Counted from the first letter of the stretch, positions 36,518-47,004 are shown. The stretch is DNA of 64,000 nt from Alphaproteobacteria bacterium (GCA_033762625.1 JANRLI010000021.1:23848-87847); one strand, 5' to 3'. Notes: a model not told the origin generated them from the letters alone. Numbers and translations: made by a program.

Positions 36518-36844
36518 ATGTCGTTTCACATGCCTGCCATCACTGGTGACAAGATCAAACACTTTTTAGTGGTGAGCATCTGCGTCGGTATTGTGGCCTA
36601 TTTCATTTGCCACGGCATTATGGGTGAACGCGGGTTTATTACGTTAAGCCAAGTTGAGTATCAATTATCAGATGCTAAGGCTGACCTTCAAAAAATTCGC
36701 ACTGAGCGCGAGAAGCTGGAAGCACGTACGCGCTTGCTGCGTCCGGATGGGCTTGACCTCGATATGCTTGATGAACGTGCAAGAGCAACATTGGGTTATA
36801 CCAAGCCCAATGATTACGTCGTGATCTACGGCGACAAGAAATAA
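36518..36844 (+). CDS. ftsB: Septum formation initiator FtsB
   Basis: 108 residues. One membrane helix (about 16-34) is followed by a coiled coil (LSQVEYQLSDAKADLQKIRTE) and the FtsB end (LDLDMLDERARATLGY). FtsB joins FtsL and FtsQ in the divisome, with the coiled coil in the periplasm. The position right after eno is the common alphaproteobacterial order. The antisense receiver-like gene ends five bases downstream. Confidence 0.9.
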   Translation: MSFHMPAITGDKIKHFLVVSICVGIVAYFICHGIMGERGFITLSQVEYQLSDAKADLQKIRTEREKLEARTRLLRPDGLDLDMLDERARATLGYTKPNDYVVIYGDKK

Positions 36845-36848
36845 TCTA

Positions 36849-37352
36849 CTACGTTTTTGGAGATGGCTGTTCGCCGGCAGGCAGATGATTTGCCGGGCGG
36901 ATTTTTGAATTCATATGGGCTATAAATCCACGAACATCATTTTTGTTATGTGACTTCAGTTGCGCAGCGAGCGCTGCCATATTCGCTTTTGTAAGTTCGG
37001 CAAGTACTTCGGTACTTTGCTTTTCAGGGTTCGAACTTGCTAAAAAGAGCTCGCAGTTGGGTGAGGCGCGCAATAGCTGTGGAACAAGGGACGCGCTGGT
37101 TTTTCCGTTACCCAAATCATGATCGAGATAAACAACTTCGTACACAAAGCGTTTGATGTGCTCGGCTGCTTGTTCTTTGTTTGCGGCAAAATGCACAACC
37201 CAGCCATCCAGCTGATAATCGAACGGGGCAACATCCTGTTTAAAGCCAACCTCTTCGAGTGCGTCTTCATACAGCATTCTCAAAAGCGCTTCGTCTTCGA
37301 CGATCAAAATGTATTGGTTATCAATATTCATGGGCATAATCTGCACGCTCAC
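36849..37352 (-). CDS. Atypical response-regulator receiver-like protein
   Basis: About 160 residues. Possible starts are GTG 37352, ATG 37337 and ATG 37331; none has a strong ribosome binding site. YILIVEDEALLRMLYEDALEEVG is a receiver start with the acidic pair E19-D20. D77 in VVYLDHDLG can be the phospho-acceptor and S106 in LFLASSN the switch residue. The conserved lysine near the end is not obvious, and the beta2-beta3 region has an insertion (DYQLDGWVVHFAANKEQ). No output domain. It is antisense to, and inserted into, the ftsB-pdhA segment. It may be a stand-alone phospho-relay or a degenerate sensor. Confidence 0.6.
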   Translation of the reverse strand: MSVQIMPMNIDNQYILIVEDEALLRMLYEDALEEVGFKQDVAPFDYQLDGWVVHFAANKEQAAEHIKRFVYEVVYLDHDLGNGKTSASLVPQLLRASPNCELFLASSNPEKQSTEVLAELTKANMAALAAQLKSHNKNDVRGFIAHMNSKIRPANHLPAGEQPSPKT

Positions 37353-37682
37353 GCGCGTGGGGAGAAGGGTTTTATTGCTTTCATAAAACGAACCAAAATA
37401 TCCATTTAGCTGCTTCAGTTCGGTTATTCATTGGTAAAGATAAAAATGCCGATTACAACCGTGCAAAAAAATTGTGCTGTTATTTGCTGAATTTGGTTGC
37501 TGCACCGCACGGCTAGTTATCCCCAAGAGTCTCGAATTTGTATTTAAGCTTATGATTTTATTAGCCAAACTGGTATATTCTGCCATGCTTGATTTGCTTG
37601 AAAACACTACTCAAACGCGCTAATTGAACGCGATATAACGACTACTAGTTGAATCGGTATCCACCTATCAGGAGTTTTCGGC
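37353..37682. other. 330-base intergenic region upstream of pdhA
   Basis: No coding signal. It should hold the promoters for the divergent receiver-like gene and for pdhA. It is AT-rich near 37540-37590 (GTATTTAAGCTTATG, GGTATATTCTGCC), which suits a promoter. A DnaA-box-like TTATCCCCA lies at 37517-37525. The pdhA ribosome binding site AGGAG is at 37670-37674. Confidence 0.5.
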
Positions 37683-38723
37683 ATGGCTTCAAGTAAGCCC
37701 ACCACTCTTCCAAATGGCACTGCTACAGGCCACAATAAAGCTACCAGTATCAACATCGCGGAACCGACAGCTTCAGAATTAAAGAAGATGTACCGTGACA
37801 TGCTGCTTATTCGCCGCTTTGAAGAAAAGTCGGGGCAGCTGTATGGGATGGGGCTTATTGGCGGTTTTTGCCATTTGTATATAGGGCAAGAAGCCGTGGT
37901 TGTTGGCATTCAATCGGTTCAAAAACCGCAAGATACGGTTATTACATCGTACCGTGACCATGGTCACATGCTGGCCTGTGATATGGAACCCAAAGGCGTA
38001 TTGGCCGAATTAACCGGACGTATTGGCGGTTACTCGCGCGGCAAGGGCGGCTCCATGCATATGTTCAGTGCGGAAAAGAAATTCTATGGCGGCCATGGCA
38101 TTGTGGGCGCACAGGTTCCAATCGGAACCGGTTTAGCCTTTGCCCATAAGTATAAGAATGATGGCGGCGTCAATATCGTCTATTTTGGCGATGGCGCGGT
38201 GAACCAAGGTCAGGTTTACGAAAGCTTCAACATGGCAGCGCTGTGGAAATTGCCGGTTGTGTATGTGATCGAAAATAACCGCTACTCCATGGGTACATCG
38301 CAGGCCAGAGGCGCGGCAGGTGAGCTTTATAAACGCGGCGAAGGATATGGCATTCCCGGCTTACAAATTGACGGCATGGATGTTTTGGCCGTGCGCAGCG
38401 CAGCTGTGCAAGCATTGGAACACGCGCGTTCCGGCAAAGGCCCGATCATTCTGGAAATGATGACCTATCGCTATCGCGGGCATTCGATGTCGGACCCCGC
38501 AAAATACCGCCAGAAGGAAGAAGTTGAAAAAATGCGCGCGGAGCACGACCCGATTGAAACGCTGAAAGCGTTACTGGTGGGCAAGCAGCTTGCGAGCGAT
38601 GACGATTTCAAGGCCATAGAAAAAGAGGTGAAGCAGCTGGTGAATGAAGCCGCTGAATTTGCTCAAACATCACCAGAGCCGGATCCGTCCGAACTTTGGA
38701 CTGACGTGCTTGTGGACGCATAA
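37683..38723 (+). CDS. pdhA: Pyruvate dehydrogenase E1 component, alpha subunit
   Basis: 346 residues. The thiamine diphosphate motif GDGAVNQGQVYESF to ENN, the substrate region KGGSMHMF and the phosphorylation-loop-like YRYRGHSMSDP are all present. With PdhB it decarboxylates pyruvate and passes the acetyl group to lipoyl-E2. AGGAG lies eight bases before the ATG. pdhB starts 11 bases after the stop. The alpha2beta2 form plus a lipoylated beta subunit is typical of alphaproteobacteria. Confidence 0.97.
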   Translation: MASSKPTTLPNGTATGHNKATSINIAEPTASELKKMYRDMLLIRRFEEKSGQLYGMGLIGGFCHLYIGQEAVVVGIQSVQKPQDTVITSYRDHGHMLACDMEPKGVLAELTGRIGGYSRGKGGSMHMFSAEKKFYGGHGIVGAQVPIGTGLAFAHKYKNDGGVNIVYFGDGAVNQGQVYESFNMAALWKLPVVYVIENNRYSMGTSQARGAAGELYKRGEGYGIPGLQIDGMDVLAVRSAAVQALEHARSGKGPIILEMMTYRYRGHSMSDPAKYRQKEEVEKMRAEHDPIETLKALLVGKQLASDDDFKAIEKEVKQLVNEAAEFAQTSPEPDPSELWTDVLVDA

Positions 38724-38734
38724 AGGATAAATAG

Positions 38735-40096
38735 ATGTCGATTGAAATTCTAATGCCAGCCCTTTCCCCAACGATGACGGAAGGAAAACTGTCACGCTGG
38801 CTAAAAAAAGAAGGCGACGAGATTAAAGCCGGTATGGTGCTTGCCGAAATTGAAACGGATAAAGCCACCATGGAAGTAGAAGCCGTGGATGAAGGGAAAC
38901 TGGCCAAAATCCTTATCCCTGAAGGTACGGAAGGCGTTCGTGTAAACACCCCCATCGCGCAGATGGACGGTGAAGAAAGCGCACCCGCAAAGAATGGCAA
39001 AAGCAATGGTACGCACCATGATGCGCCTTTTGTTGAACCAAGCTGCCTGCCACAGACCAAAGCACCCGCAGCAGCTGCGCCCACAGCACAGTATGTTGAA
39101 AAAGAATATACATCATTCATCAAGCAAACCGTCAGAGAAGCATTACGTGACGGCATGGCGGAAGAGATGCGCCGTGATGAAACAGTATTTGTTTTGGGCG
39201 AAGAAGTTGCCGAATACCAAGGCGCGTATAAAGTCACCCAAGGCTTGCTTCAAGAATTCACCGCCAAACGCGTGATCGACAGCCCGATTACCGAGCATGG
39301 TTTTGCAGGGCTTGGCGTTGGCGCGGCATTCGCCGGATTGAAACCGGTCATCGAATTCATGACCTTCAATTTCTCATTGCAGGCGATGGACCAGATTTTG
39401 AACTCCGCCGCTAAAACGCGTTATATGTCCGGCGGACAGATGAGCTGCCCGATCGTATTCCGTGGCCCTAATGGCGCTGCATCACGCGTAGCTGCGCAGC
39501 ATTCGCAATGCTTTGCTTCATGGTTTGCGCATATCCCAGGACTTAAAGTTGTTGCGCCGTATAGCGCCGCCGATGCAAAAGGCTTAATTAAAGCTGCCAT
39601 TCGTGACCCGAACCCCGTGGTGGTTTTAGAAAATGAAATTCTATACGGTCAAAGCTTTGATGTTCCGGATGACAAAGATTTCATTGTTCCTATTGGCAAA
39701 GCGTTGGTGATGCGCGAAGGTAAAGACGTAACCATCACCGCCTTCTCCATCATGGTCGGCAAAGCATTGGAAGCAGCAGAACAATTGGCACAAGAAGGCA
39801 TTGATTGCGAAGTGATTAATCTGCGCACCATTCGCCCGCTGGATTTAGACTGCATCGTGCGTTCGGTTGAAAAAACCAACCATATTGTGTCGGTTGAAGA
39901 AGGCTGGCCCGGGGCTGGCATGGGAAGTGAAATCGCCGCACTGATGATGGAACATGCATTTGATTATCTTGATGCGCCCATGGCACGTGTATGTGCAAAG
40001 GATGTTCCCCTGCCCTATGCTGCAAACTTAGAAAAACTAGCCCTTCCCCAAGTCGCTGATATTGTCGAAGCGGTTAAAAAAACCTGCAATAAATAG
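38735..40096 (+). CDS. pdhB: Pyruvate dehydrogenase E1 component, beta subunit, with lipoyl domain
   Basis: 453 residues. Residues 1-78 are a biotinyl/lipoyl domain with the lipoate lysine in [12 protein letters not shown] linker rich in Ala, Pro and Lys (80-125) joins it to the E1-beta transketolase-like part (about 130-453; [27 protein letters not shown]). The extra lipoyl domain on E1-beta is characteristic of alphaproteobacterial complexes. It lies in the pdhA-pdhB-pdhC operon; pdhC starts eight bases after the stop. Confidence 0.97.
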   Translation: MSIEILMPALSPTMTEGKLSRWLKKEGDEIKAGMVLAEIETDKATMEVEAVDEGKLAKILIPEGTEGVRVNTPIAQMDGEESAPAKNGKSNGTHHDAPFVEPSCLPQTKAPAAAAPTAQYVEKEYTSFIKQTVREALRDGMAEEMRRDETVFVLGEEVAEYQGAYKVTQGLLQEFTAKRVIDSPITEHGFAGLGVGAAFAGLKPVIEFMTFNFSLQAMDQILNSAAKTRYMSGGQMSCPIVFRGPNGAASRVAAQHSQCFASWFAHIPGLKVVAPYSAADAKGLIKAAIRDPNPVVVLENEILYGQSFDVPDDKDFIVPIGKALVMREGKDVTITAFSIMVGKALEAAEQLAQEGIDCEVINLRTIRPLDLDCIVRSVEKTNHIVSVEEGWPGAGMGSEIAALMMEHAFDYLDAPMARVCAKDVPLPYAANLEKLALPQVADIVEAVKKTCNK

Positions 40097-40104
40097 GCCC
40101 ACCA

Positions 40105-41370
40105 ATGCCCATCAAAATCCTTATGCCTGCCTTATCGCCCACCATGACGGAAGGCAATTTAACCCGCTGGACCAAAAAGGAAGGCGATAAGGTAAAGCCC
40201 GGAGAAATTATCGCTGAAATCGAAACCGACAAAGCGACAATGGAAGTTGAAGCCGTGGATGAAGGAAAAATTGGAAAGATTGTTGTCGCCGGTGGCTCGC
40301 AGGGTGTGAAGGTCAATGACGTGATAGCTGTGCTGCTGGAAGATGGCGAAAGCGAAATTCCTGCTAACTTTTTATCGGGTGCAGTTACCGCGGCACCCGT
40401 TGCACCAAAAGCCGCGAATACATCGGCTGCACCAGCACAGCAAAGCCAAACCATTTCAGCTATTACCCCGCAATTCGCATCTGGCACCCGCGTGATTGCC
40501 TCCCCGCTTGCTAAGCGCATTGCCGAGCAAATGAGCGTTGATTTACGCCGTGTAACTGGCACAGGGCCAAATGGACGTATTGTGCGCAGCGATGTGGAGC
40601 GCGCAGCGGCGAATAAGAACACCCAAGCTGTGCCAGCCGCAGCGCCGCAAGGCATAAATGCAATTGATTACGCCAATAAATTGGGCATGGCTTATGACCT
40701 CATCCCTAACAGCATGACGCGGAAGGTGATTGCCAAACGCCTCACGGAATCCAAACAAACCGTTCCGCATTTCTACCTCACCGTCGATTGCCAGATTGAC
40801 CGTTTGCTGGATTTACGCAAACAGCTCAATGAAACAGCGGAAAAAAGCAAGGTATCGGTGAACGATTTCATCATTCGCGCTGTGGCAGTTGCCTTACGCC
40901 AAGTGCCTGCCGCGAATGCATCATGGGCCGAAGAAGGCGTTTTGATGTATAAGGACGTTGATATTTCCGTTGCTGTTGCAACGCCCGCAGGATTAATCAC
41001 GCCGATTATCAAAAAAGCTGATCAAAAATCCATTCAGGCGCTCTCATCCACGATGAAAGATCTGGCGACACGTGCAAAGGACAATAAACTGAAGCCCGAA
41101 GAATTCATGGGCGGGGGCTTTACCATTTCTAATCTTGGTATGTATGGCATTAAAGATTTTGCTGCGATCATCAATCCGCCGCAGGCTTGCATTCTTGCAG
41201 TTGGCGCTGGCGAGCAACGCCCCATCGTACGAGATGGCGAGTTGGCGGTTGCAAACGTAATGTCCTGTACCCTTTCGGTGGATCACCGGGTTGTGGATGG
41301 CGCGATTGGCGCCGAATTCCTCTCAGCCTTTAAAAAGCTTATTGAAGAACCCATTCGCCTATTCGTGTAA
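40105..41370 (+). CDS. pdhC: Dihydrolipoamide acetyltransferase (E2) of pyruvate dehydrogenase
   Basis: 421 residues: one lipoyl domain (1-78, lysine in [11 protein letters not shown]), a peripheral-subunit-binding domain (about 130-168, ASPLAKRIAEQMSVDLRRV), and the catalytic core with active-site histidine in SVDHRVVDGA. It transfers the acetyl group to CoA and forms the complex core. Its lipoyl domain is nearly the same as that of PdhB, so the two were probably copied from each other. Confidence 0.97.
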   Translation: MPIKILMPALSPTMTEGNLTRWTKKEGDKVKPGEIIAEIETDKATMEVEAVDEGKIGKIVVAGGSQGVKVNDVIAVLLEDGESEIPANFLSGAVTAAPVAPKAANTSAAPAQQSQTISAITPQFASGTRVIASPLAKRIAEQMSVDLRRVTGTGPNGRIVRSDVERAAANKNTQAVPAAAPQGINAIDYANKLGMAYDLIPNSMTRKVIAKRLTESKQTVPHFYLTVDCQIDRLLDLRKQLNETAEKSKVSVNDFIIRAVAVALRQVPAANASWAEEGVLMYKDVDISVAVATPAGLITPIIKKADQKSIQALSSTMKDLATRAKDNKLKPEEFMGGGFTISNLGMYGIKDFAAIINPPQACILAVGAGEQRPIVRDGELAVANVMSCTLSVDHRVVDGAIGAEFLSAFKKLIEEPIRLFV

Positions 41371-41470
41371 CGAAACCAGCCGTTTATTACGCATTTAGTC
41401 TGAGGCTGATAGTGGCAATATGCCTTTAATGGGGTATATTAGTTAAGAATCAAACCCCTGCCCGTTACTC

Positions 41471-42583
41471 ATGAAAAATATCCCCTTTTTATTCCTTGTT
41501 ACGCTTGTGCTCACCCTCTCCTTTTCGCGGAATGCTGCTGCGGATATCCGCATTGCTATGGCCTTCCCGTTATCGGGCGGCGAAGCAGTTCAGGGCGAAG
41601 AAATTCGCACTGGCGCAAACCTCGCGGTCGAAGAAATTAATGCTAAGGGGGGCGTGCTTGGGCAAAAAATCATCCTTGATTACCAAGATGATGCATGCAA
41701 CGCCACACAAGCCACGACTGTCGCCAACAAGATTGTATCTAATCCGCCAGCAGCTGTGATTGGGCATTTGTGTTCAGCGGCAACATTGGCGGCAGCGCCT
41801 ATTTACGGCGAAGCGGGATTGCCGCAAATCACGTTTTCATCCAACACCAGCATCACCGAAAAAAATTATAAGCATCTGTTCCGTCTGATTGGGCGCGATG
41901 ACAACCAAGCCCCGATGCTGGCGGGCTATGTTGCAAAGGATTTAAAGCCAACGGATAAGGTTGCAGTACTGGACGATAAAACCAGTTGGGGCGCAGGTTT
42001 TGCGCAAACGGCAGAAGAAGCATTACGCAGCATGAGCAGCAAGCAAGTGCATGTGGCAATGCGGGATTCAGTGAATGTGGGGCAAAAGGATTTCTCAACC
42101 CTGATTACCAAATTCAAGCAGGAAGGCATCACGCATGTGGTGCTGGGGCTGCTCCATGTGGAAGCAGGCCTATTGGTGCGCCAAGCACGTGATCAAGGAT
42201 ATAAAGGCCAGTTCTATGGCGGCGACCCTATTCAAACACCCGAGTTCTGGAAAATTGCCGGCAGCGCCGCAGAAGGGTTTGAGCAGACAGGCCCGTTTGA
42301 TCCGCAAGACACCGATAAAGGCAAGGCGATTGTCGCTGCTTTGAAAAAAGATAACCACTCCATCGGCATCTATACATTTTATGCCTATGCCGGCATTCAA
42401 ACCATTGCACAAGCAATCGCCAAAGCTGGTTCTGTAAAAAGTGATGCGATTATCGCCGCTCTGCATAGTGGCATATTCGACACCTTGCTTGGCAATGTCA
42501 GCTTCGATGCCAAGGGTGATTTGAAAGAATTCAAATATCAATTATTTGTCTGGCATGACGGCAAATACGGGCTTGTTAAATAG
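41471..42583 (+). CDS. Branched-chain amino-acid-type ABC transporter substrate-binding protein
   Basis: 370 residues with a signal peptide (about 1-24, ending NAAA-DIR) and a LivJ/LivK-type periplasmic binding fold (IRIAMAFPLSGGEAVQGEEIR, INAKGGVLGQKI, VIGHLCSAATLA). It would bind a branched-chain or polar amino acid or small amide. No livHMGF permease genes are near, so it is an orphan or feeds a distant transporter. It sits between pdhC and lpd, with about 100 bases before it and 12 after it, which is unusual inside this operon. Confidence 0.9.
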   Translation: MKNIPFLFLVTLVLTLSFSRNAAADIRIAMAFPLSGGEAVQGEEIRTGANLAVEEINAKGGVLGQKIILDYQDDACNATQATTVANKIVSNPPAAVIGHLCSAATLAAAPIYGEAGLPQITFSSNTSITEKNYKHLFRLIGRDDNQAPMLAGYVAKDLKPTDKVAVLDDKTSWGAGFAQTAEEALRSMSSKQVHVAMRDSVNVGQKDFSTLITKFKQEGITHVVLGLLHVEAGLLVRQARDQGYKGQFYGGDPIQTPEFWKIAGSAAEGFEQTGPFDPQDTDKGKAIVAALKKDNHSIGIYTFYAYAGIQTIAQAIAKAGSVKSDAIIAALHSGIFDTLLGNVSFDAKGDLKEFKYQLFVWHDGKYGLVK

Positions 42584-42595
42584 GGGTAAACGGAA

Positions 42596-43987
42596 ATGAG
42601 TAATTCGTTTGATGTGGTAATTATTGGTGGTGGTCCTGGCGGATATGTTGCCGCCATTCGCGCTGCGCAGTTAAAGATGAATGTTGCGCTGGTGGAGCGC
42701 GAGCATCTGGGCGGTATTTGCCTTAACTGGGGTTGCATTCCAACCAAGGCGTTATTGCGTTCATCGGAAGTGTATTCGCTGATCAAGCATGCATCGGATT
42801 ATGGCATTACGGTAAAGGATGTTTCGTTTGATCTGAATAAAATGGTGGAGCGTTCACGCAGTGTTGCCGGACAGCTTTCAGGCGGTGTGAAACACTTGCT
42901 GAAAAAGAATAAAGTCACCGTGTTTGATGGTTTCGGCAAATTGCTGGGCAAAGGCAAAATCGCGGTCGATGGCCCAAATAAAACTGAACTGACCGCCAAG
43001 CATATCATTATCGCAACGGGCGCACGGGCACGTGCGTTGCCCGGCATGGAACCGGATGGAAAACTGGTTTGGACATATAAGGAAGCAATGGTTCCAAAAA
43101 CCATGCCAAAATCCCTCCTCGTGGTTGGTAGCGGCGCGATTGGTATCGAGTTTGCTAGCTTCTACCGCAGCTTAGGCGTTGATGTGACGGTGGTTGAGGT
43201 GATGGACAGAATTCTGCCGGTGGAGGATGAAGAAATCTCTGCCCTCGCCCGCAAGGCGTTTGAAAAGCAAGGCATGAAAATCATTACATCTGCGACGGTG
43301 AAAGCGCTGGATAAAGGCGCGGATAATGTCAGCGCAACGATTGAAGCCGCAGGCAAGGCTGAAAAGCATACTTTTGACCGCGTGATCATGGCCGTAGGTA
43401 TTGTTGCAAATACTGAAGGGCTTGGTCTTGAAAACACCAAGGTAAAAACCGAAAAAAGCCATATTAAAATTGATCAATATTGTATGACCGATGAACCGGG
43501 CGTTTATGCAATTGGAGACGTGGTTGGCGCACCGTGGCTAGCCCATAAAGCAAGCCATGAAGGCGTGATTTGCGTTGAAAAAATTGCAGGCGTGAAAGGC
43601 GTTCACCCGCTTAATATTCAGAATATTCCCGGCTGCACCTATTGCCACCCGCAGGTTGCCAGCGTGGGCATGACGGAAGCCAAAGCAAAGGCTGCTGGCA
43701 AAGAAATCCGCGTTGGACGCTTCCCCTTCATCGGCAATGGCAAGGCAATTGCGATGGGTGAACCGGAAGGGTTGGTCAAAACCATTTTTGATGCCAAAAC
43801 AGGAGAGCTGCTTGGCGCGCACATGATTGGCGCGGAAGTCACGGAAATGATCCAAGGATATGTCGTTGCGCGCACGCTTGAATCAACCGAAAACGAATTG
43901 ATGCATACCATTTTCCCGCATCCCACCATTTCAGAAACCATGCACGAAGCCGTATTGGCGGCATACGGAAAGGCCGTTCATATCTAA
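42596..43987 (+). CDS. lpd: Dihydrolipoyl dehydrogenase (E3)
   Basis: 463 residues. The FAD site GGGPGGYVAAIRAAQ, the redox-active disulphide GGICLNWGCIPTKALL, the NAD-binding VVGSGAIGIEFASF and the catalytic His-Glu in TIFPHPTISETMHEA are all present. It reoxidises dihydrolipoamide for the pyruvate dehydrogenase complex. It is part of the pdh cluster, with a single base separating its stop from the next start. Confidence 0.97.
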   Translation: MSNSFDVVIIGGGPGGYVAAIRAAQLKMNVALVEREHLGGICLNWGCIPTKALLRSSEVYSLIKHASDYGITVKDVSFDLNKMVERSRSVAGQLSGGVKHLLKKNKVTVFDGFGKLLGKGKIAVDGPNKTELTAKHIIIATGARARALPGMEPDGKLVWTYKEAMVPKTMPKSLLVVGSGAIGIEFASFYRSLGVDVTVVEVMDRILPVEDEEISALARKAFEKQGMKIITSATVKALDKGADNVSATIEAAGKAEKHTFDRVIMAVGIVANTEGLGLENTKVKTEKSHIKIDQYCMTDEPGVYAIGDVVGAPWLAHKASHEGVICVEKIAGVKGVHPLNIQNIPGCTYCHPQVASVGMTEAKAKAAGKEIRVGRFPFIGNGKAIAMGEPEGLVKTIFDAKTGELLGAHMIGAEVTEMIQGYVVARTLESTENELMHTIFPHPTISETMHEAVLAAYGKAVHI

Positions 43988-43988
43988 A

Positions 43989-44783
43989 ATGAACTTTACT
44001 GTCCTGTTGGCATGTCTGTTTATGTTGGTCGCCCCGCATGCCGAGGCCAAATTCACCACGCCCAAATATAACTTCACGCTTAAATTAATGCCAGATGAAG
44101 AACTGCGTTCCGATTTAAACTGGATCAACTACCGGATGCAGAATGACTTCGGTCCGAAGATGACCAAGGAATTTTCTGAAAAACTTTCTGCACAAAAGCC
44201 GCTGATGCATCCTGTTGATGTCAGTCAGGAAACTGATAAACGCAAGGAAGATTTTTTTAAAAAATCATCCGAAGATTTGGCAAAAATAACCAAGCCGATG
44301 CGTGACCGCGAGATCATGTTCATCATCGACCAGTTCGAGGAAGCAGATTTGGAGCGTGTAAAAAACTTCTTCGAGGCCTATCCCAAAATGGCGAATGTGA
44401 TGCTTAATTACGACCATTACCGTACCCTTGGCTATGAGGTCCACGCAGTTTTTACCCCAGACCACAAAGCCAGATGGGAAGTAGCGGCAGATATTGCGGT
44501 TATGCTACTGGCCGTTAAGCCACTTTATATTGATTTTAATGATGAAAAGGTCGAAAATAGGTTCACAAATAACACGGTCAATTACCTGACCAATAATTTC
44601 GATATGAAGCAGTTACAGTCGATCAAACAATTTATCGGGTCGCCTGTTGGCCAGAAATACGTGAATATCCTTTACCGTTTATATGGTGACCGGTACCACG
44701 CATTGCAGGACATTTATAAAAAGAATTATTTGAGATTTGCCGAACCAGAGCCGGAAAAGAAAAGTGATAAAGAGTTTCAATAA
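43989..44783 (+). CDS. Exported DUF2059-like protein, unknown function
   Basis: 264 residues. A signal peptide ([20 protein letters not shown]) is followed by a mostly helical mature part. The C-terminal stretch [22 protein letters not shown] resembles DUF2059, in which an SPVGKK-like turn is typical. Periplasmic function is unknown. The start follows the lpd stop by one base, and the 3' end overlaps the probable start of lipA, so it is embedded in the pyruvate dehydrogenase/lipoate operon. Confidence 0.7.
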   Translation: MNFTVLLACLFMLVAPHAEAKFTTPKYNFTLKLMPDEELRSDLNWINYRMQNDFGPKMTKEFSEKLSAQKPLMHPVDVSQETDKRKEDFFKKSSEDLAKITKPMRDREIMFIIDQFEEADLERVKNFFEAYPKMANVMLNYDHYRTLGYEVHAVFTPDHKARWEVAADIAVMLLAVKPLYIDFNDEKVENRFTNNTVNYLTNNFDMKQLQSIKQFIGSPVGQKYVNILYRLYGDRYHALQDIYKKNYLRFAEPEPEKKSDKEFQ

Positions 44784-45729
44784 TGATGAGGATGTTAAAG
44801 TAAGACATCCTGAAAAAGTTAACCGTCCTGACAACCCCATTCAGCGCAAGCCGGAATGGATACGGGTAAAGGCGCCCAATTCCAAAGAATATAACGAAAC
44901 CAAGGAATTGATGCGCGGGATGAAGCTGACCACAGTATGTGAGGAAGCCGCATGCCCGAATATCGGCGAATGCTGGAAGCAAAAACATGCAACCTTCATG
45001 ATTATGGGTGCCACCTGCACCCGCGCTTGCGCGTTTTGTAACGTAGCGACAGGCAAGCCCAACGCGCTTGACCCGCACGAGCCTGAAAATGTGGCAACGG
45101 CCGTTGGCAAGCTGGGGCTATCACATGTGGTTATCACCTCCGTTGATCGTGATGATTTGGATGATGGCGGAGCGGAACATTTTTCAAAGGTGATTGGTGC
45201 ATTACGACAATCAGCCCCACATACGACCATTGAAATCCTGACCCCTGATTTCATGAAGAAACAGGGCGCACCGCAAGTTGTTATCAAAGCAAGGCCAGAT
45301 GTATTCAATCATAACCTTGAGACCGTACCGCGCCTTTACCCGACTATTCGACCCGGTGCGCGTTATTTTACATCCCTTGCGCTGCTTAAGCGCGTGAAGG
45401 AAGTTGACCCATCCATTTTCACAAAGTCGGGGTTAATGGTCGGCTTGGGCGAAACCCGCGAAGAAGTTGGTCAGGTGATGGACGACCTGCGTGCTGCGGA
45501 TGTTGATTTCCTGACCATCGGGCAATATTTGCAACCCACGCCCAAACACGCTGCCGTTGATCGTTTTGTAACGCCGGAAGAATTCGAAAGCTATGCGACA
45601 CTGGCGCGGGGCAAGGGGTTCTTGCTCGTTTCATCATCGCCACTCACCCGTTCATCACACCATGCGGGGGATGATTTCAGAAAGCTGCGCGCTGCGCGGG
45701 AAGCCCATCTGAAGCACGCAGCTGAATAA
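44764..45729 (+). CDS. lipA: Lipoyl synthase
   Basis: About 321 residues from a GTG at 44764; a TTG at 44737 is the other candidate, and no in-frame ATG precedes the conserved region. Both overlap the upstream gene. The auxiliary cluster motif [13 protein letters not shown] and the radical-SAM motif [10 protein letters not shown] are intact, and the C-terminal RSSHHAG serine is present. It inserts two sulphurs into octanoyl-E2/H proteins, including the lipoyl domains of PdhB and PdhC encoded just upstream. lipB is not in the window. Confidence 0.93.
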   Translation: MIKSFNNDEDVKVRHPEKVNRPDNPIQRKPEWIRVKAPNSKEYNETKELMRGMKLTTVCEEAACPNIGECWKQKHATFMIMGATCTRACAFCNVATGKPNALDPHEPENVATAVGKLGLSHVVITSVDRDDLDDGGAEHFSKVIGALRQSAPHTTIEILTPDFMKKQGAPQVVIKARPDVFNHNLETVPRLYPTIRPGARYFTSLALLKRVKEVDPSIFTKSGLMVGLGETREEVGQVMDDLRAADVDFLTIGQYLQPTPKHAAVDRFVTPEEFESYATLARGKGFLLVSSSPLTRSSHHAGDDFRKLRAAREAHLKHAAE

Positions 45730-45735
45730 ACCGTT

Positions 45736-46164
45736 ATGCCGCATCATCACGAAAAACGGATATTGCCCTATACGCCACAGCAATTATTCGAGCTGGTTGC
45801 GGATGTTGGAAAGTATCAGGAATTTTTACCTTGGTGCGTGGGCTCCCGCATTAACTGGCGCAAACAAAACACCTTTAATGCCGACGTTTTAATTGGATAT
45901 AAGGCGATACGCGAGACATTTACATCAACGGTCACGCTAACTCCTTATGAAGCGATTACTGTTCATTATGAACATGGACCATTCGCCAAATTGCAGAATT
46001 ACTGGACGTTTGCAGCACATAAAGATGGCTGCGAAGTTGAATTTTTCATTGATTTCGAATTCCGCACCGGATTACTTAACAACATCATCGCCAGCTTTTT
46101 TGGCGAAGCCGTAAAGCGGATGATTGATGCGTTTGAAAAACGCGCGAAAGCCATTTACGGCTAA
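45736..46164 (+). CDS. Coenzyme Q-binding protein, COQ10/RatA family
   Basis: 142 residues of a START-like polyketide-cyclase fold: HEKRILPYTPQQLFELVADVGKYQEFLPWC, then IRETFTSTVTLTP and FGEAVKRMIDAFEKRA. In mitochondria and alphaproteobacteria this family binds ubiquinone and helps its delivery to respiratory complexes. The E. coli relative RatA was described as a toxin, which I consider a less fitting label here. It follows lipA by six bases and converges on kdsA with no spacer. Confidence 0.92.
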   Translation: MPHHHEKRILPYTPQQLFELVADVGKYQEFLPWCVGSRINWRKQNTFNADVLIGYKAIRETFTSTVTLTPYEAITVHYEHGPFAKLQNYWTFAAHKDGCEVEFFIDFEFRTGLLNNIIASFFGEAVKRMIDAFEKRAKAIYG

Positions 46165-47001
46165 TTATTTCTTCGCCAATTTATCAAACGCCTGAAGCTG
46201 TTCCAGCAAGGCCTTCAAATCTGACAGCTTGACCATATTCGGCCCATCGCTGGGGGCATGGTCGGGATCTTGGTGCGTTTCAATGAATACCGCCGCCGCG
46301 CCAACAGCAACCGCAGCGCGCGCAAGGGTTGAAACGAACTGGCGTTGCCCGCCTGAGGTTGTGCCCTGCCCGCCCGGTTGTTGCACGGAATGGGTTGCAT
46401 CGAACACGATGGGGTAGCCCGTTTCTGCCATGATGGGCAATGAGCGCATATCGGAAACCAGCGTATTATACCCAAAACTTGCGCCGCGTTCGGTGAGCAT
46501 GATGTTCTGGTTTCCCGTGCTGGCGATTTTTTCGGCCACATGTTTCATATCCCACGGGGCGAGGAATTGGCCCTTTTTCACATTCACGGCTTTGCCGGTT
46601 TTACCTGCCGCCAATAACAGATCGGTTTGGCGGCAAAGGAATGCTGGGATTTGTAATACGTCAACTGCCGCTGCAACTTCCGTGCATTGGTGCGCATCGT
46701 GAACATCGGTTAATACCGGAAGGCCAAATTCTTTTTTGATGTCTTTGAAAATTTCCAGTGATTTTTCTAAACCCAAACCACGCTGCGTGGAAATGGATGT
46801 ACGGTTGGCTTTATCAAATGATGTTTTGTAGATGAGGCCGATGCCGAGTGCGCCGCAGATTTCCTTCAGCTTGCCTGCCATCATGAAAGCGTGATCGCGC
46901 GATTCAAGTTGGCATGGGCCAGCAATCAGCGCGAGTGGCAGATCGTTGCCGAATGTTACGTTTCCTACGGTGACGTGTTTTTGTGCGCTATGTTGTGTCA
47001 T
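46165..47001 (-). CDS. kdsA: 3-deoxy-8-phosphooctulonate synthase
   Basis: 278 residues. [26 protein letters not shown] and [12 protein letters not shown] are KDO8P-synthase motifs. It condenses arabinose-5-phosphate with phosphoenolpyruvate for KDO of the lipopolysaccharide inner core, so the organism should make LPS. It is downstream of prfB on the same strand with a three-base gap. Confidence 0.97.
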   Translation of the reverse strand: MTQHSAQKHVTVGNVTFGNDLPLALIAGPCQLESRDHAFMMAGKLKEICGALGIGLIYKTSFDKANRTSISTQRGLGLEKSLEIFKDIKKEFGLPVLTDVHDAHQCTEVAAAVDVLQIPAFLCRQTDLLLAAGKTGKAVNVKKGQFLAPWDMKHVAEKIASTGNQNIMLTERGASFGYNTLVSDMRSLPIMAETGYPIVFDATHSVQQPGGQGTTSGGQRQFVSTLARAAVAVGAAAVFIETHQDPDHAPSDGPNMVKLSDLKALLEQLQAFDKLAKK

Positions 47002-47004
47002 GCG

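Noticed and set aside
45736..46164. Toxin-antitoxin system (RatA annotation)
   Set aside because: The protein fits the COQ10 quinone-binding family and no antitoxin partner is adjacent.
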